From Saccharomycopsis crataegensis (Eukaryota; Ascomycota; Saccharomycetes; Ascoideales; Saccharomycopsidaceae), in NCBI RefSeq assembly GCF_037102585.1, contig NW_027043830.1, positions 744,001-808,000 on the forward strand: a DNA stretch of 64,000 bases, in the 5' to 3' direction. The notes beneath the pieces were generated by a model that worked only from the letters and a program-made list of their open reading frames with translations, searched no databases and was not told the origin of the DNA. Positions 40,840 to 49,200 of the stretch are shown here, piece after piece; position 1 is the first letter of the stretch, and every line of letters begins with the position of its first letter. Made by a program: the position numbers and the translations under genes.

Positions 40840-43539
40840 TTATATACACTCGACAATCGAATTGAACAAGTCTTCCATGTCCATGTTTTCCAAGTTATTG
40901 TTGAGCACCGATTCGAAAGTATGATTATTGATTCTCTTTCCGTACCAAAATTTGTCATTATCATCATCAATCATATCGACATCATCATCATCATCATTGT
41001 TGTTGTTGTTAGCATGCCCTGATGGTTTAGCGAAACTGATTGGTTTACTGGTTTGCACCAAAGAAACCATTTCTTCGGCGAAATTGTCAGCGGTTTCACT
41101 CTTTGAGCCGCTAAGAATCGTTACCAATGATGGAACGTGTGATGATAGTGAAGTATAATCCAAAAGACTGATTTTATGAGTGGTGTCCAAGATGATAAAA
41201 TTCTCGGTACCAGGAAGCCATTTCACCGCAGAAATATAATGGTTATATTTGGTTAATCCCGTTGGTTTTGGTTGGTGGTAATCAAACACCAACACTGCTG
41301 AAGATTCATTGATTTCAGACCCCTTGGTTTCAAAATAATTGAAACCCACGGTGAATCTCTTATTGATTGGGTCGAACGATACCAATTTCTCATTTATATC
41401 CAACTTGTTACCATCAACCTTGTATTCATAGACAACTTTATCATTTATCAAATTATAATTCAACAAAAACTCATCGCTGAACACTAGCAAGTTAGAATCG
41501 TTATTGATTAACTTAATGCAGTTGATATTCTTGCTGTTCACCAATTGTTTGTTGTATGTTAAATAACTCCAGTTATCAAAATTAGACAAAGGAATTTTGT
41601 ATATGTTATTACCCAAACTCATGAGAATCAAGGTAGAATCTTCAGACCAGGCAACCGAGACATTTTCAGCATGGCCACTGATCAATGAAGTAATGAATTT
41701 TCGTAAAGTCCAAGCCGTCGGTTGGAGCTTGTTGGCCTTAGCAATATTATACGAAAGCTTTGGTTGTTGAGGTCTCCAAAGTCTAATACCCCCCTTGGCA
41801 TCGGCAGTCAAGAAAGCAGTACCTTTGAAATATCCACTAGGAGCAGTGACAATCTCCAAAATCTTGACATTTGCGCCATGGGGATCGACAATCTTGGTGG
41901 CCAATTCCCAATGATGATTCTCACTGCTATTTTTACCCTCGGCATCGTTAGTTCTTTTCCAAAACTTCAAAGAGTAGCTGACTTCCCCTTTAGTAATCAA
42001 ATTGTCGACACTCGGGGTTTCATACTCATCAACAGTAATTAACCATTCCCCGTCTTCTGTGAATTTGAAGAGATTAACTTTTGGATCCGTCAAGTTCAAT
42101 TCAGTCTTAACCTTACCAATAGAAATCTTTGGCACCACATTCAAACTGGACATTTGTTCATTTTTAAGTAAACTGAAACTTTGTATTTCTGAACCGCTCA
42201 ACATGTATAAGTTCTTATCCACTGAGTTGATTTCCGAAGACCCTGATAAAGTATAATCCTTTTGAATTTTTAGTATCTTTGGGAGTTTATCGTCGCCATT
42301 TCCTGTTAAAAGTCTCTTCTTTTCTTTATTGAGTGACGCCACGGGATTCTTGGTGTTGAGTTTAAGACTGGTGATGGAAAGTCTTGAGGTCAATTCGATA
42401 GAGTTCAAAACTAATACATCAAAATCATTATTTTGACTCGAAGGAATGTCAAGTACCAAAGTATAATAATCAATTCCATCATTGTTTTTAGTACTATCAT
42501 TATCTGGTGGGAAATAATTGGTGGAAATTTGTGAAATATTCCCGTTCAATCTTGGTAAAAATTGTAATTTATCAGATGCTATTTGCCAAAACACTAAAAC
42601 TTTTTCCTGCCCACCGGTCAACAAATAATTAGAGTCTTTTGTGAAGTTTAGCGCACCAACCGGGTTCATATGCCATCTTAAGATCTTGCTGTTGTTACTG
42701 TTATCGGAGGAAGCGGCCACGAAATTGTATAATACTTCAACCACCCCAGAATAGAGCCCAATGGCAACTAATTTGTTATTCGAAATGGATAATGCCGTCA
42801 CTGTTGATTTCTTTTGAAGAAGGTGTGATTGTTCGTTGTGAATGTTGAAAGATTTTAATTCGACCACTTTCAATTCCAACATCTGACCACTATTGTTATC
42901 GCTTGAACTTTCGGTTAAAAACACCATACATCTCGAGTCCAAAGATTTAGCAAACATCAACACTTTCTTGATGGAAATTAATTCTTGGATTTGCACACTG
43001 TTTTCAATATCAATGTCTTTAAAAGCAACCGCCTGGTTATTATTGATTTTTTCATTGACCTTTATCAAGACTTTATTCAATGTTTTCTTGTGTCCGCTGG
43101 AATGGGACTTTTGAGATGATTTCCCACAAATCGTCATTATTTCATAACTATTCAAGCTATAATTAAATCTGAAATCAATGATATCATTCAAGTTCTCTAA
43201 AGTCGAAAGTTTACCGCTTTCATATACCACTACCGAACCGCTATCATCGAATGCACGATCTTTCCAGTTGATGATTGAAAACTCGCCAGTCGATTTAAAA
43301 ACCCACAATAAGTTCGGCTGTAAAGGATCTATTCTGGATGCCACCAAAGTGTCTAACTCCAAATTTGGGATGGTCTTAACGCATTGTCTGGTGGAAATAT
43401 AGTAAACCTTAAGCAGACTGTTGAAAGGCTGGATAAAATACTTGTTGTCCGGAGAATATGTCGACCCGGTCCTCAAAGGTTTACCGCCACCAATAGGGAA
43501 GAGGTTCCAGCTCTTATTTTTACTAGAGACACTGGTCAT
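40840..43539 (-). CDS. UTP17: SSU processome / t-UTP WD-repeat protein Utp17 (Nan1, WDR75)
   Basis: 899 residues, against about 896 for S. cerevisiae Nan1. Two WD40 propellers are indicated by repeats such as PVGALNFTKDSNYLLTGGQEKVLVFWQI, GTAFLTADAKGGIRLWRPQQPKLSYN, ENVSVAWSEDSTLILMSLGNNIYKIP and ISAVKWLPGTENFIILDTTHKISLLDY. The opening RTGSTYSPDNKYFIQPFNSLLKVYYISTRQCVKTI is typical of WDR75/Nan1. The C-terminus is an Asp/Asn-rich stretch and a short helix. Role: it belongs to the t-UTP (UtpA) subcomplex, which binds the 5' ETS and couples rDNA transcription to 18S maturation. It carries PAC and RRPE-like elements upstream. Confidence 0.9.
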   Translation of the reverse strand: MTSVSSKNKSWNLFPIGGGKPLRTGSTYSPDNKYFIQPFNSLLKVYYISTRQCVKTIPNLELDTLVASRIDPLQPNLLWVFKSTGEFSIINWKDRAFDDSGSVVVYESGKLSTLENLNDIIDFRFNYSLNSYEIMTICGKSSQKSHSSGHKKTLNKVLIKVNEKINNNQAVAFKDIDIENSVQIQELISIKKVLMFAKSLDSRCMVFLTESSSDNNSGQMLELKVVELKSFNIHNEQSHLLQKKSTVTALSISNNKLVAIGLYSGVVEVLYNFVAASSDNSNNSKILRWHMNPVGALNFTKDSNYLLTGGQEKVLVFWQIASDKLQFLPRLNGNISQISTNYFPPDNDSTKNNDGIDYYTLVLDIPSSQNNDFDVLVLNSIELTSRLSITSLKLNTKNPVASLNKEKKRLLTGNGDDKLPKILKIQKDYTLSGSSEINSVDKNLYMLSGSEIQSFSLLKNEQMSSLNVVPKISIGKVKTELNLTDPKVNLFKFTEDGEWLITVDEYETPSVDNLITKGEVSYSLKFWKRTNDAEGKNSSENHHWELATKIVDPHGANVKILEIVTAPSGYFKGTAFLTADAKGGIRLWRPQQPKLSYNIAKANKLQPTAWTLRKFITSLISGHAENVSVAWSEDSTLILMSLGNNIYKIPLSNFDNWSYLTYNKQLVNSKNINCIKLINNDSNLLVFSDEFLLNYNLINDKVVYEYKVDGNKLDINEKLVSFDPINKRFTVGFNYFETKGSEINESSAVLVFDYHQPKPTGLTKYNHYISAVKWLPGTENFIILDTTHKISLLDYTSLSSHVPSLVTILSGSKSETADNFAEEMVSLVQTSKPISFAKPSGHANNNNNDDDDDVDMIDDDNDKFWYGKRINNHTFESVLNNNLENMDMEDLFNSIVECI

Positions 43540-43963
43540 TCTAGTGGTATTGATAATATATATGCGAATATCTTATAACTGTCACTCATCCATCGGCCTA
43601 AGCATGGAGTTCTAAAAAAATTTTTTTTAAAAAAAAAAATTCTATAATTTCTTACCCTCTGCATAATTAGGGGTGATGCGGGGTGTTCACATAAACAACA
43701 TCAAAAGAGCTCCACATCAATTACTACACATTCTTCCAAAACGAAAGAAGATGAGACACACGGCAGAAAAAAAGCGAAGGATTAGAAATATAAAGGAGCA
43801 AAAATATGAGAACGATTATATGACATAACAAAACAGACAAGAAAAAGAAAAAGAAAAAGAAAAAAGGTCGAAAAAGAATCGAAGCGAAGATTTATAACGG
43901 AAGCAATACAGAAATAGATTTTTAAAAAAAAAAAGAGAAAGATATGTAAAATAAAATGGAAGT
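43540..43963. promoter_or_regulatory. Spacer: UTP17 promoter and CKA2 3' end
   Basis: 424 bp. The left part holds the PAC/RRPE pair listed separately. The right part is a GAAAAAGA-rich stretch at 43835-43870 and the CKA2 3' UTR. No gene is seen. Confidence 0.55.
43585..43628 (-). promoter_or_regulatory. PAC plus RRPE-like pair upstream of UTP17
   Basis: CTCATC at 43585-43590 (GATGAG on the coding strand) lies 46 bp upstream of the UTP17 ATG. It is followed by seven A then eight T (43614-43628), which contains the RRPE core AAAAATTTT. This pairing and order is the known ribosome-biogenesis promoter signature (Dot6/Tod6 and Stb3), and the gene product is a t-UTP, so the assignment is coherent. 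Confidence 0.65.
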
Positions 43964-44971
43964 TCATTTTGCAGGTGCTCCTTCGAAGAATGGGTGAGCC
44001 AAGGCTTCTTTAGCTGTCAATCTCTCTTGGTGATCATATCTCAAAAGCTTGTCAATTAGACTAATAGCCTCAGGGGTTGCAAACTGCCTGTTGCTATTGT
44101 TAATAAAACTCTTCCAAGGTTTTCTTGGGAAATCTCCAATCAACCCGTCGTATTCTCTAGGTAAGTCCAATTTATACTTGTTTAAATATGCCTTTAAATC
44201 TTGGGTGCCCAAAACTTTGCTGATCACCACTAGTTGGTCAGTGTTAGAACTTCCAATAAAGAAGTGTTCCTTTTTGAAAATAATGGCGGCAAGCATGGCA
44301 CCAACAGACCAAAGATCCAATGAGTAATCGTACTGTTGCAAGTTCACTAATAATTCTGGCCCCTTGTGATATCTAGATGCGACTCTAACGTTGAAATTCA
44401 TTCCTGGATAATAAAATTCTGCTAGACCCCAATCAATCAACCTCAACTTCCGTTGTACTGGGTCAATCATGACATTCTGCGGTTTTACATCTCTATGAAT
44501 GATCCCCATGGAATGACTGTAGTCCAAGGCAATCAATAACTGGGTGAAATAGAACTGCAAATCAGGAATGGTGAGGGTTGGATAAAGAGTTCTAAACTCC
44601 ACATTCTTTACATATTCAAATACTAAAGCGGGAATCTTCAATTTTGGATCATGAACCACATCGTATAACCCAATAATGTTGGGGCCTCCCGTCAAGTTCT
44701 GGATCACTTTGATTTCTCTGTATATCTTCTTTATCTTGACAGGTTTGAGCACCTTGATGACACATAGCGATGAATTGACGATATTTGTACCTATAAACAC
44801 TTCCGAGTATCTGCCTCTGCCTACTTTCTGGATGATCTCGTATGAAGACACATCATTCCAGTTGATGGTATGTTTGGCATAATCCCAATATTCCTTAGGT
44901 CTTTTCGTACAAGCGTCAGCATAAACCCTTGCCACCGAATAAACGTCATCTCCTTTAGAAATCGAATTCAT
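43964..44971 (-). CDS. CKA2: Protein kinase CK2 catalytic subunit (alpha prime type)
   Basis: 335 residues from the ATG at 44971 ([21 protein letters not shown]). Kinase motifs: GRGRYSEVF (Gly loop), [17 protein letters not shown] (Lys plus the basic CK2 cluster), [15 protein letters not shown] (HRD), [11 protein letters not shown] (DWG in place of DFG, the CK2 hallmark), and [15 protein letters not shown]. The C-terminal [21 protein letters not shown] is almost identical to yeast Cka2, and YHKGPELLV and [17 protein letters not shown] favour Cka2 over Cka1. Role: constitutive acidophilic Ser/Thr kinase in a tetramer with Ckb1/2, acting in growth, polarity, ribosomal transcription and the DNA damage response. 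It diverges from SLD7 (651 bp). Confidence 0.95.
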   Translation of the reverse strand: MNSISKGDDVYSVARVYADACTKRPKEYWDYAKHTINWNDVSSYEIIQKVGRGRYSEVFIGTNIVNSSLCVIKVLKPVKIKKIYREIKVIQNLTGGPNIIGLYDVVHDPKLKIPALVFEYVKNVEFRTLYPTLTIPDLQFYFTQLLIALDYSHSMGIIHRDVKPQNVMIDPVQRKLRLIDWGLAEFYYPGMNFNVRVASRYHKGPELLVNLQQYDYSLDLWSVGAMLAAIIFKKEHFFIGSSNTDQLVVISKVLGTQDLKAYLNKYKLDLPREYDGLIGDFPRKPWKSFINNSNRQFATPEAISLIDKLLRYDHQERLTAKEALAHPFFEGAPAK

Positions 44972-45622
44972 TTTTTTATTTTTATTTTTTTTTCTGATGG
45001 AGTCTTCTTCTGATGTGTTCCCAAATAATGTGGCCACTCAATTACACACACAAACCAAGAAAACCCAAAAAGAAAGATGGGGAAAAAACAAAAAGAGTTA
45101 TATTAAACAAACGCCGCTAACCAGAAATACCACAACCAATACTGGTGCAATAATACTATTGGGGGTGGGTATGTTGCAAAGATGGTATGTATCTTGTGAT
45201 GATATAGAGCAGCACACACAAAAATGATAACGCGGTCGCTCGATCGATGGGGGGGAAAAAACAAAAACAAAAAAAACGGCGATCCGCTTGCTTCGTGTAC
45301 ACGTGCTTGGTCATGTGTCAGTGGTGATGATGGTGATGATGATTCGTCCTATCTATTCCTATATATTATTTGTCCTATGTTAGAACAGTTTATTTCAAAT
45401 GAAGGTATTGCTTTCCCCAGTTGAACTTCTTTTATCTGGTTCATTTTGTCTTCTTGGGTTGGTTAAGTTGGGTTGGTTCTTAACGTTATAATCTGTTGAG
45501 AAGCAGCATCTATTTTTCTTTCTATGTATTTTTTTTTTTTTTTTTTTTTTGATAATAATAAAGGACCCTTTTGTCATACCCAAACCTTTATTGTCATATG
45601 AATTGTTAGGGTGAAGATTATT
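44972..45622. other. Divergent spacer CKA2 / SLD7
   Basis: 650 bp. A-rich CKA2 leader with CAAAAACAAAAA at 45259-45275, TGATGATGGTGATGATGAT near 45325-45343, and a T-run of about 20 nt at 45531-45550. No exact MCB (ACGCGT) is present, although SLD7 is a replication gene. ACGCGG occurs at 45230-45235. Confidence 0.5.
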
Positions 45623-46693
45623 ATGGGACTACGGATCATTCTGTCCCTCGATATATCCGTTGATCACCGGGCTTTGCCGGATCTCCTAACATTATCTGGT
45701 AAGTTGACTATTATTTCTCATGATTGTCAAAGCAGCAGCTAACATATATATATATAAGATATTCAGATATGGGAAAATACTTCCAATTCTCTGAAAAATA
45801 ATACTGAAGATGTTTTTCTGGACTATAGCCTTATATTATCCAGTCAGCCCGCTTTAAATTTCATTTCGTTTACCAACACCTTTGTGATGCCCGCCGAATT
45901 ACTAGTGAACTCATGGGCTCAGCCGTACAGGGTTTTCACTAATAATTCACAATCCCAGGAGTTCATCAGCAACATCTTGAATCAGTGTGAGTTCAAAAGT
46001 GGTATTGGTTCTATTTCCTTATTAATCAGTGCCCTGCTGCAGAATCTCGAGACCCAGAGTCGTAACAGTTCCTCGACGGCACCAGTGATGTTGTTATTTT
46101 ATTTTGAAAAGCATGGTTATGATCGGTATTCTTTATGTGCAACTCCTTTAAATACCAACCAGCGGGTTTATGATAGAGTCAATGATATTTGCTCGAAATC
46201 ACTAGGAGGGTCTTTGGGAGGAGGTGGTGGGGATGCGAATTCTAACGCCCTCACAACCGCAATGATCCAACAAATGATGATGAATGACAGTACAAATGGT
46301 GAAGATCCAAAGCCCACCCAGATTTCTGAAAATAAAAAGAAAGATAAAATAGATCAAGTCTTGGAGAAAAGAAATGATCCAACCAAGCTGCTTTATAGGG
46401 CCCCGTCTGTAGTACTTCCAAACACTGAGAACTCGAAAGCATCAAAGGATCTGGCCAATAAAATCAAATTAACCATCCAACGGATCATCCTTTCGGGACT
46501 TAGACTACGAGGCATAACCAAATCAAGTTCTGAGTATAAAGATCTATACTACCATACTTTCCAATCAGTAGATTTTACGTTCAGAAACCACATAAGGGCG
46601 AAAGTGTTACCACTGATAGATATACTACAGGATACTGTCGATACTCTACTAAGCTTGTACCTTAATGATAATATACCTGATCCTAAAACTTGA
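45623..46693 (+). CDS. SLD7: Sld7, partner of replication initiation factor Sld3 (spliced, two exons)
   Basis: Proposed exons are 45623-45698 and 45759-46693, giving 336 residues. The C-terminal part matches yeast Sld7: IILSGLRLRGITKSSSEYKDLYYHTFQSVDFTFRNH against [34 protein letters not shown], and LQDTVDTLLSLYL against LQETVETLLKLF. Splicing out 45699-45758 gives the N-terminal exon MGLRIILSLDISVDHRALPDLLTLSD joined to IQIWENTSN. This recreates the yeast RDIQLWSN segment, and FISFTNTFVMPAELLVNSWAQPYRVF follows as in yeast. Without the intron the frame has no ATG until 45887 and loses this region. Role: it stabilises Sld3 at origins for Cdc45 loading. The length exceeds yeast (257 aa) because of a Gly/Asn-rich linker. 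Confidence 0.85.
45699..45758 (+). other. Spliceosomal intron in SLD7
   Basis: 60 nt. The donor is GTAAGT at 45699-45704, the branch region GCTAAC at 45738-45743 and the acceptor AAG at 45756-45758. It is phase 1. A later CAG at 45764-45766 would shift the frame into an early TAA, so AAG is preferred. This choice restores a conserved DIQ[IL]W motif across the junction. Confidence 0.8.
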
Positions 46694-46805
46694 CGTATAA
46701 TGAGAAATGAGAAATGAGAAATGAAACCAAATGAATAATAGATGAATAGAATTGTGCAATTTTTATAATACAAATTATTTACAATCGTAGAATATCCCTG
46801 GGTGC
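46694..46805. other. Short convergent spacer SLD7 / TRF4
   Basis: 112 bp including a GAGAAAT triplet repeat (46699-46722). Both 3' UTRs must overlap or be very short here. Confidence 0.6.
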
Positions 46806-48833
46806 TCATTGCTCACCTTGCCCAAAATCAAGGCTTCCCTTTCTAGACCAATAGTCTCGTTTGGCACTTTTCGATGCTCCTTCAGGCTTTTTTTCAATCG
46901 TTTTGTCCAAAGGACTATATACCTGGCTGGCCAGTTGGTCGTCATCACTTAAACCCATGAGATTATCAACCGATACGTGGGATGCCTTACCGGCCATGGT
47001 AACATGACTATCATCATTATCGCTATCATCATAGCTAATTTTCTTAAGCATCGATTCCTCATCATCACTAGAATCCTGAGAAGCGTCATCATCCTCTTCG
47101 TCGCTAAAATCTTCGTCTTCATCACTTTCACTGCTTCCATCACCATCAGAATCTTTCGTCTGATCTTCACTTTCATCTAAGTCGACATAATCAGTAGTTC
47201 TGTCACTGATTAGTGGCCTTCTGGCATCTTGCTCATAGTAAAAAATCTGGTTCTCTATAGCCGCAACATTCTTAACCAACCCGCGCTCATCAACAAAATC
47301 TCTCGTCTCCCCTTTATATTTTATTATATTTCCCAAAATAGATTGATTAATTCTCGCTTTGTACGTTTTACTTTCCAATTCAAAGCACTTATTCACGAGT
47401 AACTCAAATGCACCAGTGAAGGCTTTCTTTAGATCTCTAATGTTGAACGAGCCCCTGGAGATATTGTTTGCAGGATCACTAGGATCTTGAATAGTTAGTT
47501 GGAAAGGGTTTCTGCCTTGCAAAGCTGGATAATGCATCTTGTTCAAATAACCTGGTGCACCGTTATTTTCTTTACACACTGGAGCAACAATAACGTTGTC
47601 ATACCCAAAATTTTTACCATAAAGTTCAAAAAACTCGATCAATAGCACCCCAATATTCTTTATTGGATCCATTGATGTGGTGGATAATCTAGGGTGTAAT
47701 TTCAAAAAAGTGTAAACCAAACAAATCGTAGAAAACCCTCCCAATCCACCTAGATGAACATCGTTTAGCTTTCTAGTGGATAAAAAGTGTTTCACAATTA
47801 ATGTTAATTCCCTCATGGCTGGTGTAGTATCCAACCACTCTTTAATGATTCTGGCAGCATCAATCCCATTAGACCTCTCAAAAGAAATATCCACATGAAT
47901 ATTGGAGACTGATTCGACCAATTTAATGATAGGAACCTTGGCGTGAGCAATCACTTGCACATCATGGACAATCTGTTTGCCTTTCAAGTAATTTGCTAGC
48001 TTGTACAAAGAAGAACGATTATCCTTCAAGTACCCAGAGTCCGGATCGTCAGTTTTGATAACCATATCGATATCAGAGTGTGGTAAGTAGAGATCTGTCG
48101 CATATGACCCAAAGACGTAAACATGGGAGTCTCTCCAGAAGCTTTCAATGGCGGCAGTAAGCCTTGAAATACATCCGTTTCTCTCCCTGATCTCCTTTTT
48201 GGAGGGAGAAATGTAACTGACAAAATCTAGAATCTCTAAACTCAACCAATCTGCAATCTCTTTTTGTGTAGAATGATCGTGATTAAGAATCCAAGGAAAT
48301 TGATTATTCACGCTGACTTTCCCATCACCTCTGGTACTGTAATCTTCTTCTTCTTCGTCTTCATCAGCCTCGTTTTCACTTTCTGAAAAATCAAACCCAA
48401 TAAAATCTTGATTAGCCGCTAATTCACCAGAATTTGCATCTTCTCCTTCATCCTTCTTCGATTTCTTTGTGGTGACAGGCTCATCCTCATCACTATCGTG
48501 CTTTAGGCTTCTTTTCTTTGAAGACTTAGAGCCATTCTTTTTATTCGATTTGTTTTTTTGTTTCTTCTTTGGTTCTTCATCACTACTATCTTCTAGGAAA
48601 TTCAAATATGTACCTTCGTTACCACTTTCTTCATGTTCACTATCATTCAAATTCACAAAGCCCGAATTCTTCTTGAATTCTTTTTTCGCTACCAGCAGAC
48701 GAACTTTCATTTTTATTTTATTTCGATCTCTTGTTTCTGATATCTTCTCAAAGGAGACAGCGTTCCTATAAAGGTGATTTCTATGAATGTGTGGCTTTTT
48801 TGAGAAGTTCCTTGACCTCGAGAAACTTTTCAT
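46806..48833 (-). CDS. PAP2: TRAMP complex poly(A) polymerase Trf4/Trf5
   Basis: 675 residues. A lysine/acidic N-terminal region (to about 170) contains GFDFSESENEADEDEEEEDY. The nucleotidyltransferase core follows, with the catalytic signature FGSYATDLYLPHSDIDMVI (GS, then Asp254 and Asp256) and the third carboxylate in NIHVDISFE. The PAP-associated domain has GLGGFSTICLVYTFLKLHP and the nucleotide-recognition segment NPFQLTIQDPSDPANNISRGSFNIRDLKKAF. Ser/Asp-rich C-terminus. Role: it adds short oligo(A) tails to aberrant tRNAs, snoRNA precursors and cryptic transcripts for exosome decay, with Air1/2 and Mtr4. An internal Met42 (48710) is an alternative start, since the first 41 residues are basic and poorly conserved. 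MTR3, an exosome subunit, lies 12 kb away. Confidence 0.93.
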   Translation of the reverse strand: MKSFSRSRNFSKKPHIHRNHLYRNAVSFEKISETRDRNKIKMKVRLLVAKKEFKKNSGFVNLNDSEHEESGNEGTYLNFLEDSSDEEPKKKQKNKSNKKNGSKSSKKRSLKHDSDEDEPVTTKKSKKDEGEDANSGELAANQDFIGFDFSESENEADEDEEEEDYSTRGDGKVSVNNQFPWILNHDHSTQKEIADWLSLEILDFVSYISPSKKEIRERNGCISRLTAAIESFWRDSHVYVFGSYATDLYLPHSDIDMVIKTDDPDSGYLKDNRSSLYKLANYLKGKQIVHDVQVIAHAKVPIIKLVESVSNIHVDISFERSNGIDAARIIKEWLDTTPAMRELTLIVKHFLSTRKLNDVHLGGLGGFSTICLVYTFLKLHPRLSTTSMDPIKNIGVLLIEFFELYGKNFGYDNVIVAPVCKENNGAPGYLNKMHYPALQGRNPFQLTIQDPSDPANNISRGSFNIRDLKKAFTGAFELLVNKCFELESKTYKARINQSILGNIIKYKGETRDFVDERGLVKNVAAIENQIFYYEQDARRPLISDRTTDYVDLDESEDQTKDSDGDGSSESDEDEDFSDEEDDDASQDSSDDEESMLKKISYDDSDNDDSHVTMAGKASHVSVDNLMGLSDDDQLASQVYSPLDKTIEKKPEGASKSAKRDYWSRKGSLDFGQGEQ

Positions 48834-49200
48834 TCACAGCATTGATACAAAGGAAAAAAAATTAGATTTTTTTTTTTCTTGCATAATAAATTAGGTAAGT
48901 GAGATGAAATGATCTGTGAAATGGTAATGATATAATAGACACCCCGCCACGGCTATAAAACTCATTCAGACCGTTAATATTTTTCTAAAGTGTCTCACTT
49001 TTCATAATAAACGCCTTTTTCTGTTATCATTGGTAATATATTTGATGAGGTATTGTGGGCGTAGGACGCGTTTTTGGGTATGTGCCCTGGTCGGTGAAGG
49101 GTCTCTTTTCGGTGTAAATAACAGTTGTGGTGGCAGAGATGGCTTGGGGCTGCGATCAATGGAAGGATTTCATCGGAAACGGTACTGCGAAAAATAAGAT
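48834..49200. promoter_or_regulatory. Divergent promoter TRF4 / FAR11
   Basis: 367 bp. It contains GATGAG at 49044-49049 (PAC-type, 211 bp from TRF4) and ACGCGT at 49066-49071 (perfect MCB core, 130 bp upstream of FAR11). TATA-like TGATATAATAG is at 48928-48938. Confidence 0.5.
49066..49071. promoter_or_regulatory. MCB-type ACGCGT box upstream of FAR11
   Basis: A perfect Mlu I cell-cycle box core in a GGACGCGTTT context, 130 bp from the FAR11 start. MBF-driven G1/S expression is a reasonable inference but not shown by one site. Confidence 0.4.
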
